The position numbers and the translations under genes are program-made. A DNA stretch of 20,194 bases. It comes from Gp6-AA40 sp050742535. Its GTDB lineage: Bacteria > Acidobacteriota > Vicinamibacteria > Vicinamibacterales > UBA2999. Below, in pieces: positions 15,497-20,194 of the stretch. The stretch is from the NCBI GenBank assembly GCA_050742535.1, contig JBOGIQ010000078.1, positions 1 through 20,194 on the forward strand. Direction: 5' to 3'. Below the pieces are notes generated by a model that saw nothing but the letters and a program-made list of their open reading frames with translations, did no database searches and was not told the origin of the DNA. How positions within the stretch are numbered: position 1 is the first letter of the stretch; each line of letters begins with the position of its first letter.

Positions 15497-15543
15497 GAAC
15501 GCCGCATACGCACGGTTGCACGTCAACCGGTGATGCGGCGTTC
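15497..15543 (+). terminator. Nested hairpin downstream of DUF1501
   Basis: Outer arms GAACGCCGCAT (15497-15507) and ATGCGGCGTTC (15533-15543) are perfectly complementary over 11 bp. An inner stem CGGTTG (15513-15518) / CAACCG (15524-15529) lies inside. It begins 68 bases after the DUF1501 stop. There is no U-run, so intrinsic termination is uncertain; it may protect the 3' end or be a repeat. Confidence 0.5.
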
Positions 15544-15550
15544 TCGCTAA

Positions 15551-15643
15551 ACGTCAGAAGAGACGGGGATTAGGCCGAAAAACCGGCCGGCGGTACACCG
15601 GTTGCCCCTGGGAACCGGCGTGACCCCCAACGGGAGACGTGAC
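15551..15643 (+). ncRNA. Possible structured RNA leader of the 28-aa peptide
   Basis: Consecutive potential stems are visible: GGCCG/CGGCC (15573-15588, loop aaaaac) and CCGGTT/AACCGG (15598-15618). These are enclosed by GGGG (15565-15568) against CCCC (15624-15627) and GTCA (15553-15556) against TGAC (15640-15643). The outer closing pairs bring the structure directly to the start codon at 15646, and the GGGAG at 15632 lies inside it. It does not match any riboswitch consensus I know. Confidence 0.3.
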
Positions 15644-15645
15644 AA

Positions 15646-15732
15646 ATGGCCTGGTTCATCCTTGCGCTTTGTGCCGCGGGCGCCTACTGGTTCGTGAGAC
15701 ATCGGCGCGTTCAGAACGGCCGATCCGCCTAG
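15646..15732 (+). CDS. Putative 28-aa single-helix membrane peptide
   Basis: ATG 15646 to TAG 15732, with GGGAG ten bases upstream. The product MAWFILALCAAGAYWFVRHR continues with a short polar tail. Residues 2-17 form one hydrophobic helix, followed by an Arg/His-rich tail (VRHRRVQNGRSA). This fits an inner-membrane small protein with its C-terminus inside by the positive-inside rule. No homologue is known to me. Evidence is the start signal, the membrane-like composition and its isolation in a gene-poor stretch; a chance ORF is possible. Confidence 0.4.
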   Translation: MAWFILALCAAGAYWFVRHRRVQNGRSA

Positions 15733-15745
15733 CCACGGCGAACGC

Positions 15746-15799
15746 GTGGCGCGGACCCTGTCGGGTCCGCGAAGGCGAGCCTGACAAGGCTCGCCCCAC
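15746..15799. repeat. REPIN-like pair of inverted palindromes
   Basis: Two palindromes lie head to head. The first has arms GCGGACCC (15751-15758) and GGGTCCGC (15763-15770), with loop TGTC, which is GACA on the other strand. Three bases (gaa) later the second has arms GGCGAGCCT (15774-15782) and AGGCTCGCC (15787-15795) around loop GACA. Outside them lie GTGGC on the left and CCCAC on the right, mirror images of each other. The unit is therefore two NACA-loop palindromes in opposite orientation, as in REPIN doublets. The rest of the gap (15800-15900) shows only a small hairpin CACGGC/GCCGTG at 15853-15867. Confidence 0.8.
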
Positions 15800-15911
15800 G
15801 ATCCATTGGTGGTTCCCCGGCAGAGTTCACTCCGTTCATAGAACAGGGCACCCACGGCAGGGCCGTGCGGTGTCCTGTCCGTCGGCTCCGCGCCCCGTGA
15901 CTATTGGTTGC

Positions 15912-15926
15912 TGGCACGACTCCTGC
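15912..15926 (+). promoter_or_regulatory. Sigma-54-type promoter
   Basis: TGGCACG at 15912-15918 and CTGC at 15923-15926 place GG and GC exactly ten bases apart, the fixed spacing of sigma-54 (RpoN) promoters; only the first T of the TTGC box is changed. Transcription would start near 15938, about 40 bases before the ATG at 15979. An enhancer-binding protein site was not identified. Confidence 0.55.
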
Positions 15927-15978
15927 GGGATTAATGTTGTGGTCTGCACTGCTGCGGACCAGTTCGAAGGAGTCTTCA

Positions 15979-16575
15979 ATGTTTCAGCGTTCCTCCCGGC
16001 TTCTTCTTGCGTCGACAGGCTGCGCCATCGTTCTGGCGGCGGCCTCCATCACGGCGCAGCAGAAAGAGTTTTCGTCCGCGAACCGGAAGGTCGGCAACGC
16101 GGCCGTCGAGTATCGCGACAAGATGATTCACGTCGTCGCGGCGTATTACCACTCGCAGCACAACCACGATTCGCGCTGGCTTCTGATCGAGTCCGCCCTC
16201 TCGACGACGGAGGACACGGTCATCAAGCGCGAGAACATCGTGCTGCGAACGCCGCAGGGACGCGAAATTCCCCTTGCCACCCAGCGTCGCATCGGTGAGG
16301 ACACCAGGAGCGTCGAGCTGCTGCTGCAGAATGCCAAGGTCCAGACTCACGCTGTGACGTCGTATTTCAGGCAGCGTGATTTCACGGAGGACATGAAGCT
16401 GTTCCGGCTGCCGTTCGGGCCGGTCGTCCACGACGAGTTCGTCGCGGATCGCGACCATGTCGCCACGGGTCCTCTGTTCTTCGAAGCGCCGACCGGCGCA
16501 TGGGAAAAAGGGACATACGCGCTCATCGTGCGCCATTCGAAAGGCGTCGCGGAGCTGCCGATCGTTCTCGAATAG
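15979..16575 (+). CDS. Secreted protein of unknown family
   Basis: 198 aa from ATG 15979, preceded by AAGGAG at 15967-15972; the frame is open to 15904, but the ribosome site and signal peptide fix the start. Residues 1-28 are a signal peptide (FQRSSRLLLASTGCAIVLAA, cleavage near ITAQQ). The mature chain shows FSSANRKVGNAAVEYRDKMI, a His/Tyr-rich patch VVAAYYHSQHNHDSRW, then IVLRTPQGREIPL, RRIGEDTRSVELLLQNAKVQ and a C-terminal TGAWEKGTYALIVRHSKG. I do not recognise a domain; the pattern of strands suggests a beta-sandwich. The HSQHNHD cluster might bind metal, but this is a guess. A sigma-54-like promoter lies upstream and a repeat array follows. Confidence 0.75.
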   Translation: MFQRSSRLLLASTGCAIVLAAASITAQQKEFSSANRKVGNAAVEYRDKMIHVVAAYYHSQHNHDSRWLLIESALSTTEDTVIKRENIVLRTPQGREIPLATQRRIGEDTRSVELLLQNAKVQTHAVTSYFRQRDFTEDMKLFRLPFGPVVHDEFVADRDHVATGPLFFEAPTGAWEKGTYALIVRHSKGVAELPIVLE

Positions 16576-16584
16576 CCCTCGCGA

Positions 16585-16704
16585 GGTGGCCTGGGTAGCT
16601 GGGTAGCCTGCGTGGCCTGGGTCCTTACCCAGGCAACCCAGGCAACCCAGGCAACTCAGGCAACTCAAGCAACCCAGGCGACTCAGCAACCCAGGCAACC
16701 CACC
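16585..16704. repeat. GCCTGGGT hairpin plus degenerate CCCAGGCAA array (copy A)
   Basis: From 16585 the sequence (ggtggcctgggtagctgggt...) matches the copy at 18979 over about 55 bases with five differences. It contains a hairpin with arms GCCTGGGT (16615-16622) and ACCCAGGC (16627-16634) around CCTT. The right arm leads into an array of 8- and 9-base units (cccaggcaa, ctcaggcaa, ctcaagcaa, cccaggcga, ctcagcaa), ending just before the blaI promoter. Confidence 0.85.
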
Positions 16705-16707
16705 GGC

Positions 16708-16737
16708 TTGACACGCGACAATTGTCGCATGTAGTAT
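16708..16737 (+). promoter_or_regulatory. Sigma-70-type promoter of the blaI-blaR1-like operon
   Basis: A perfect TTGACA (16708-16713) and TAGTAT (16732-16737) are 18 bases apart. Transcription would start near 16744, only about ten bases before the ATG at 16754. The spacer holds the first operator. Confidence 0.75.
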
Positions 16738-16753
16738 GCGACACCTGTCGCAT
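16715..16753. promoter_or_regulatory. Twin BlaI-type operators
   Basis: Two dyads share the same half sites. Operator 1 is GCGACA-AT-TGTCGC (16715-16728), between the -35 and -10 boxes. Operator 2 is ATGCGACA-CC-TGTCGCAT (16736-16753), over the -10 end, the start site and the bases touching the ATG. Their centres are 23 bp apart, about two helical turns. BlaI/MecI dimers bind dyads with ACA/TGT half sites, so these fit autoregulation by the first gene. Confidence 0.8.
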
Positions 16754-17146
16754 ATGGTAAAGAAGCCCGTCGAGCGCCTCACCCGTCGGGAGCGCGAAAT
16801 CATGAACGCGGTCTTCGCCCTCGGCAACCGTGCCTCCGCCGAGGAGATCCGCTCCAGGCTGACGTCGCCGCCAAGCGACTCGTCGGTCCGCGTGATGCTG
16901 GCGCGGCTGGAGAAGAAGGGATACCTGCGGCATCAGCAGGACGGCCTCAAATACCTCTACTCCGCCACCACGTCTCCCGCCGTCGCCAAGCGGACCGCGC
17001 TGCAGCAGTACGTGCAGACGTTCTTCGCGGGATCGCTGACGCAGATGCTGACCGCGTTGGTGCGCGAGGGGTCGTGGGACGACAGGGACCTCGACGCGCT
17101 CAAGAGTGAAATCGACCGCGCTCGCAAGGAAAGGAAACGGTCATGA
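16754..17146 (+). CDS. blaI: BlaI/MecI-family transcriptional repressor
   Basis: 130 aa from ATG 16754. An in-frame ATG at 16736 lies on the -10 box and inside the operator, so it is less likely. The N-terminal winged helix-turn-helix (about 5-75) is typical: VERLTRREREIMNAVFALGN, ASAEEIRSRL, SSVRVMLARLEKKGYLRHQ and the wing GLKYLYSA. The C-terminal helical part (about 76-130, VAKRTALQQYVQTFFAGSLTQML) is the dimerisation region. BlaI-family dimers repress their own operon until cleaved or released by the M56 protease encoded next to them. The stop overlaps the following ATG by four bases (ATGA), which couples translation. With so short a leader and no Shine-Dalgarno, translation may be leaderless or nearly so. 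Targets other than this operon cannot be inferred. Confidence 0.92.
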   Translation: MVKKPVERLTRREREIMNAVFALGNRASAEEIRSRLTSPPSDSSVRVMLARLEKKGYLRHQQDGLKYLYSATTSPAVAKRTALQQYVQTFFAGSLTQMLTALVREGSWDDRDLDALKSEIDRARKERKRS

Positions 17147-18954
17147 GGACCATGCTCGCCGACGGTGCCCTCGTGCTGGGCGGGTCGTTCGCCGTGGCGC
17201 TGCTCGTCAAGGCAACCGTCACACTCGCCGTCGCCCTGCTGGCGTACCGGCTGGCTCGACGGAGCCGCGCAGCCGCGCGGCACGTTCTGCTGACTGCGGC
17301 GTTCGCAGTACTGCTGTTCCTGCCGTTCGCGGCATCGGTGATTCCCTCGCGCGTTGTGGAGGTCACGGCGGCAACGGTTGTTCGAGCAACTCCCGCGGCG
17401 ATCGTCCCGCACATGCCTGATACGGTTCTGGACCGCATGGCCGCAACTGGCTCGGTCGAGGAACAGTCGGCCTCATTTCGTCCGTCGACGGTCAGGCTGC
17501 TGGCCCTGGCGTGGGGCGTGGGAGCACTCGTGCTGTTCGTCCCGCTTCTTGCGGGCATGTGGCAGACACGGTTGCTCGGTCGCACCGGCACGCCGTCGCC
17601 ACGGGGCATTGCCCTTGCGCAGACACTGTCGCGCAGCAGCGCCCGCCGTCCCGTTGACGTGCTGCTGCACGTCTCGGTGTCGGGGCCAATGACGTGCGGT
17701 ATCGTGCACCCGACGATCCTGCTGCCGCTCGATGTCGATACCTGGAGCGACGACGAGTTGCGACAGGCGCTGATTCATGAACTCGAGCATGTGCGCCGCG
17801 GCGATTGGGCCACGCAGTGCCTCGCGCGCGCGGTGTGCGCCGCCTACTGGTTCCATCCGCTGGTCTGGATGGCCTGGAACCGTCTCCGCCTCGAAGCCGA
17901 GCGCGCCTGCGACGATGCCGTCGTCCAGGATGCAGATTCGACCGCCTACGCCACTCAACTGGTCGGTCTGGCCGAGCGTCTCTCGACTGGCACGCAGCCG
18001 TTACTGGCCATTGCCGCGCGCCGCGACTTGAGCACTCGCGTCCGGGCGGTGCTGGATGCAGCGCAGAAACGCGGACGTGCGGGTACGGTCTGCGTCGCGA
18101 CGGCGGTTGTCGCGGCAGCCGTTCTCGTCACCACCGTTGCGCCGCTGCGCGCCGTGCCCCGGGCACAAACGCCGGCCGCCGGCACCCAGGATCCGCCACT
18201 CGCATTCGAGACGGCGTCGATCAAGCCGAACAAATCGGGCGCGGATGAACAGTACATTCAGCGGACTCCGGGCGGCAGCCTCAGGGTTGTGAACTACCCG
18301 CTGCGGCAGCTGATCGTGTTTGCGTATCAGATTCAGGGCTTCCAACTGGAGGGCGCGCCTGATTGGAGCTCGTCGGAACGGTTCGACATCGAGGCAAGGC
18401 CCGAAAAGGATCTGCCGGTGGTCGCGCTCGCGGCGGACCGGATCCGATCGCGGCTGATGCTGCGCAAACTGCTGGCGGATCGATTCAGGCTCGTGGTGCA
18501 CAAGGAGACGAAGGAGCTGCCGATCTTCGAGCTCGTGCTGGCGAGGCCTGATGGGAGACTGGGACCGCAACTTCGACGCTCAACCACAGACTGCAGCGCG
18601 CCGAAGCCGCCGCCAGCCGGGCCCGGAGGATGCGGAACCACGGGGAACGTGGGCCGCATCAGGTTCGGCGGCTTTCCGCTCTCAGAGTTCGCAAACATGC
18701 TGTCGCAATCTATGCAGCGTGTTGTTGTCGACCGCACGGGGCTGACCGGCAACTGGGATTTCGAGCTGACCTTTACGCCCGATCAGTCGCAGCTCCCTCA
18801 AGGGACGTCACCCGGCCAGCTTCCTGACGTCGATCCGAACGCACCGTCGCTAGTCACGGCGATGGAGGAACAACTCGGCCTGCGGCTCCGGCCCGCGAGA
18901 GGTCCCGTCGAAGTGCTCGTCGTCGAGCGCGTCGAACGCCCGACCGAGAACTAG
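17143..18954 (+). CDS. BlaR1-type M56 metalloprotease fused to TIGR03435
   Basis: 603 aa, starting inside the blaI stop codon. The N-terminal half is a BlaR1/MecR1-type membrane protease with helices at about 12-36, 45-67 and 117-139, the cytoplasmic zinc motif HELEH (212-216), the following FHPLVWMAWNRLRLEAERACDDAV (Glu in EAER the likely third ligand) and a fourth helix at about 315-336. In BlaR1 a penicillin-binding sensor domain follows this helix. Here the exported C-terminal half (about 353-603) is instead a TIGR03435 domain: FETASIKPNKSG, LMLRKLLADRFRLVVHKETK, LPIFELVLARPDGRLGP, FPLSEFANMLSQSMQRVVVD, and the ending GPVEVLVVERVERPTEN. No SxxK/KTG penicillin-binding motifs were seen. The protein probably senses an extracellular signal through TIGR03435 and cleaves BlaI or an adaptor inside. 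Confidence 0.92.
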   Translation: MRTMLADGALVLGGSFAVALLVKATVTLAVALLAYRLARRSRAAARHVLLTAAFAVLLFLPFAASVIPSRVVEVTAATVVRATPAAIVPHMPDTVLDRMAATGSVEEQSASFRPSTVRLLALAWGVGALVLFVPLLAGMWQTRLLGRTGTPSPRGIALAQTLSRSSARRPVDVLLHVSVSGPMTCGIVHPTILLPLDVDTWSDDELRQALIHELEHVRRGDWATQCLARAVCAAYWFHPLVWMAWNRLRLEAERACDDAVVQDADSTAYATQLVGLAERLSTGTQPLLAIAARRDLSTRVRAVLDAAQKRGRAGTVCVATAVVAAAVLVTTVAPLRAVPRAQTPAAGTQDPPLAFETASIKPNKSGADEQYIQRTPGGSLRVVNYPLRQLIVFAYQIQGFQLEGAPDWSSSERFDIEARPEKDLPVVALAADRIRSRLMLRKLLADRFRLVVHKETKELPIFELVLARPDGRLGPQLRRSTTDCSAPKPPPAGPGGCGTTGNVGRIRFGGFPLSEFANMLSQSMQRVVVDRTGLTGNWDFELTFTPDQSQLPQGTSPGQLPDVDPNAPSLVTAMEEQLGLRLRPARGPVEVLVVERVERPTEN

Positions 18955-18977
18955 GCACCCCTGAAGCGGCGCCCTAC
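18954..18977. repeat. Degenerate TGAA-loop palindrome at a stop codon
   Basis: Arms GGCACCCC (18954-18961) and GCGGCGCC (18966-18973), with two mispairs, surround TGAA and are followed by CTAC. This is the decayed form of the perfect palindrome at 19479. Its first base is the G of the TAG that ends the protease fusion gene. Confidence 0.6.
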
Positions 18978-18978
18978 G

Positions 18979-19043
18979 GTGGCATGGGTAGCTGGGGGGC
19001 CTGCGTGGCCTGGGTTCTTACTCAGGCAACCCCAGGCAACCTA
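18979..19043. repeat. GCCTGGGT hairpin repeat (copy B)
   Basis: It matches copy A (16585) over about 55 bases in the same orientation. The hairpin arms are GCCTGGGT (19008-19015) and ACTCAGGC (19020-19027) around TCTT. The C-to-T change in the right arm turns one G-C pair into G-T, so the stem is kept. Only two caggcaac units follow. Confidence 0.85.
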
Positions 19044-19049
19044 TTCACC

Positions 19050-19466
19050 CTACCGCCGGCACGGCAGCGCCGGCTTAATGTCCACCACCGGCGTGCCGTC
19101 GATGGCTTCCATCGGTCCAACGCGCAGGCGAGAGCCGTCGATCTCGCGCACGACGACGGGATGGAGACCGAGTGGATTCGGTCGATCCGGAGAACGCGTC
19201 GCGAACACGCCGGTTAACGGATTGCGCTCGGTGCCGCGCGGGTGGACCTGCAGCGTGTCGCGGCGCCCCTGGTGAAGCCAGGTGATGACGAGAATCTCGT
19301 CGCCGGCGGCGATCCGGAGCAGACAGTCCGCAGCCCACGGATATATCTCAATCCAGGCATCCGGTGCGCCCTCGTCGCCCTGCTTCGGTGCCTCCTTCCG
19401 CGACGTCAGCGACGATCGGATGACGCCGATCGGGCGGAGCTGAAGATCGGCAGATGAGTTATCGAT
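19050..19466 (-). CDS. TrmO/TsaA-family tRNA methyltransferase domain, start codon unusual
   Basis: The reading frame ending at 19050 encodes a full TsaA/TrmO (UPF0066) domain of about 130 aa: LRPIGVIRSS (residues 10-19), ATRSPDRPNPLGLHPV (89-104) and AIDGTPVVDIKPAL (121-134). These are the conserved SAM- and substrate-binding blocks of TrmO, which N6-methylates t6A37 in tRNA. Length matches the short members of the family, which lack the extra C-terminal domain of E. coli TrmO. No ATG, GTG or TTG exists ahead of the first conserved motif. The best candidate is ATC at 19466, four bases after GGGAGG (19471-19476 on the plus strand). Either a rare ATC start, a mutation or sequence error of ATG, or a decaying gene explains this. 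It lies downstream of the PQQ dehydrogenase gene, across a repeat array. Confidence 0.75.
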   Translation of the reverse strand: MDNSSADLQLRPIGVIRSSLTSRKEAPKQGDEGAPDAWIEIYPWAADCLLRIAAGDEILVITWLHQGRRDTLQVHPRGTERNPLTGVFATRSPDRPNPLGLHPVVVREIDGSRLRVGPMEAIDGTPVVDIKPALPCRR

Positions 19467-19478
19467 TGTTCCTCCCGT

Positions 19479-19502
19479 GGCGCCCTTGAAAGGGCGCCCT
19501 AC
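19479..19502. repeat. TGAA-loop palindrome
   Basis: Perfect arms GGCGCCCT (19479-19486) and AGGGCGCC (19491-19498) surround TGAA, and CTAC follows, running directly into the CCCAGGCAA array. On the minus strand it lies just ahead of the TrmO-like gene's ribosome-binding GGGAGG, and could affect its translation or end the upstream transcript. Confidence 0.8.
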
Positions 19503-19573
19503 CCAGGCAACCCAGGCAACCCAGGCAACCCAGGCAACCCAGGCAACCCAGGCAACCCAGGCAACCCAGGCAA
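19502..19573. repeat. Minisatellite: eight perfect CCCAGGCAA copies
   Basis: The 9-base unit CCCAGGCAA is repeated eight times without a mismatch from 19502 to 19573. It ends one base before the stop codon of the PQQ dehydrogenase gene (19575-19577). As the unit is a multiple of three, every frame stays open through it (for example LPG, CLG or VAW repeats on the minus strand), but none is likely to be translated as a protein. Perfect identity suggests recent expansion. Confidence 0.95.
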
Positions 19574-19574
19574 C

Positions 19575-20194
19575 CTACTTCGTCGCGTTGGCCTGGGCAA
19601 TGACGAACGCGCGGATCGCCTCCGCCGCCTTTGCATCCACGACGGACGCGAACGACGCCATCCCGTTGTCCTCGAGCGTGCCGTCGACGACGATGGCACG
19701 CCAGGTGTCGGCGGAGTGCAGCGCCTTGCTGTAGCGCAGATCGGGCAGGATGCCGAGACCGATGGCTCCGGCGCCATGGCAGTTGCCGCAGTACGCGCCG
19801 AAGGCCGCGGCGCCGGCACCGATCGTTGCCGCACTGGCTGTGGACGGCGGCGGTGAGAGCGTCCGCGCCGGGCGCGGCGGCGCCGGAGGCAGCGTTGCCG
19901 TGCCGCCGAGGCCGAATACCAGCAGCCGCGAAATGTTCGGCAGGTTGTTGCCCTTGATGTTCGCGTCGCCGCCGATCATTCCCCACGACCCGCCGGAGCC
20001 AACCATGATCGCGACGTACTGTGTGCCGCCCACGTCATAAGAGATCGGCGCGGCCATGATGCCCGTCTGTGCCGACGACGACCACAGCGGTGCGCCGGTT
20101 GCCGCATCGAGCGCGGTGAACTCGCCCAGGCCGGTGCCCTGGAAGACCAGTCCGCCCGCGGTCGACAGCGCGCCGCCGTTTGCGGGCCCTGCAC
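19575..20194 (-). CDS. PQQ-dependent dehydrogenase with C-terminal cytochrome c domain, 5' end outside window
   Basis: About 205 C-terminal residues are present. The first part is the end of a quinoprotein propeller: GGALSTAGGLVFQGTG, FTALDAATGAPLWSSSAQTG, IMAAPISYDVGGTQYVAIMV and GSGGSWGMIGGDANI. A Pro/Ala-rich linker leads to a cytochrome c domain with the heme site CGNCH in AYCGNCHGAGAIG and a likely Met ligand in DNGMASFASVV. This is the arrangement of quinohaemoprotein alcohol dehydrogenases (type II/III), periplasmic enzymes that oxidise alcohols or sugars and pass electrons to the respiratory chain. The substrate cannot be told without the N-terminal active site. The stop (TAG) adjoins the CCCAGGCAA array, so the array lies in its 3' untranslated region. 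Confidence 0.95.
   Translation of the reverse strand, partial: AGPANGGALSTAGGLVFQGTGLGEFTALDAATGAPLWSSSAQTGIMAAPISYDVGGTQYVAIMVGSGGSWGMIGGDANIKGNNLPNISRLLVFGLGGTATLPPAPPRPARTLSPPPSTASAATIGAGAAAFGAYCGNCHGAGAIGLGILPDLRYSKALHSADTWRAIVVDGTLEDNGMASFASVVDAKAAEAIRAFVIAQANATK

Noticed and set aside
15551..15643. Cyclic-di-GMP (GEMM) or other known riboswitch
   Set aside because: The GGTTGCCCCTGGGAACCGG part superficially resembles a GEMM 3' stem, but the conserved core bases and first helix do not match.
16630..16704. CRISPR-like array of short repeats
   Set aside because: Repeats are only 8-9 bases long and directly adjacent, without unique spacers, and no cas genes are present.
16736..16753. Upstream ATG of blaI (16736)
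   Set aside because: It lies on the -10 box and within operator 2, so a transcript from the recognised promoter would not contain it.
16754..18954. Beta-lactam resistance regulator pair
   Set aside because: The repressor and M56 protease are of BlaI/BlaR1 type, but no penicillin-binding sensor motifs and no beta-lactamase gene are in the window, so a resistance role is not supported.
19459..19986. Open frames through the 9-bp array giving LPG, CLG or VAW repeat 'proteins' (collagen-like appearance)
   Set aside because: The unit is nine bases with no stop in any frame, so all frames stay open by chance; the real gene here is the PQQ dehydrogenase in another frame, which stops before the array.

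Overview
The window looks like a chromosomal piece of a high-GC, soil-type Acidobacteriota genome, most likely the Vicinamibacteria lineage. This is inferred from gene content: two TIGR03435 proteins (one fused to a BlaR1-type M56 peptidase), a DUF1800/DUF1501 pair, a DUF6152 protein, DUF4159, a PQQ-dependent dehydrogenase with a fused cytochrome c, and many short secreted proteins. No rRNA, tRNA, CRISPR array, phage gene or transposase was seen.

Layout. 1-1560 (minus): two tandem paralogous secreted proteins, the second cut by the window edge. 1774-2184 (plus): a four-helix membrane protein. 2156-4802 (minus): a helical protein, a small NTF2/SnoaL-like secreted protein, and a large protein with duplicated MoaF-like (lipocalin-type) domains. 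4853-5165: a roughly 310-bp imperfect palindrome. 5210-7665 (plus): OsmC peroxiredoxin, an exported fumarylacetoacetate-hydrolase-family protein and a TIGR03435 protein, closely spaced. 7683-9812 (minus): SGNH hydrolase then DUF4159. 9882-15429 (plus): an SMP-30-like propeller, a DUF6152 fusion protein, then the DUF1800-DUF1501 pair. 15430-15978: a gene-poor stretch with a terminator-like hairpin, a possible structured leader, a 28-aa membrane peptide, a REPIN-like double palindrome and a sigma-54-type promoter serving a secreted protein at 15979. 16708-18954 (plus): a BlaI-type repressor and a BlaR1-type protease fused to TIGR03435, with two matching operators in the promoter. 19050-20194 (minus): a TrmO/TsaA-family gene lacking a usual start codon and the 3' end of a PQQ dehydrogenase.

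How it works together. Most products carry export signals, so the region is mainly an envelope/periplasm accessory block with oxidative metabolism functions (OsmC, FAH-like, PQQ dehydrogenase, SMP-30-like). The clearest regulatory unit is the blaI-blaR1-like operon. Its sensor half has no visible penicillin-binding domain and ends in TIGR03435 instead, which suggests that TIGR03435 is a periplasmic sensing or substrate module.

The most unusual layer is non-coding. Intergenic space is filled with structured repeats: palindromes of 8-9 bp arms with an NACA loop (one pair arranged head-to-head like a REPIN, two others contributing codons to proteins), palindromes with a TGAA loop, a 9-bp minisatellite (CCCAGGCAA, eight perfect copies at one site), a conserved hairpin repeat on both sides of the blaI-blaR1-like operon, and the large palindrome.
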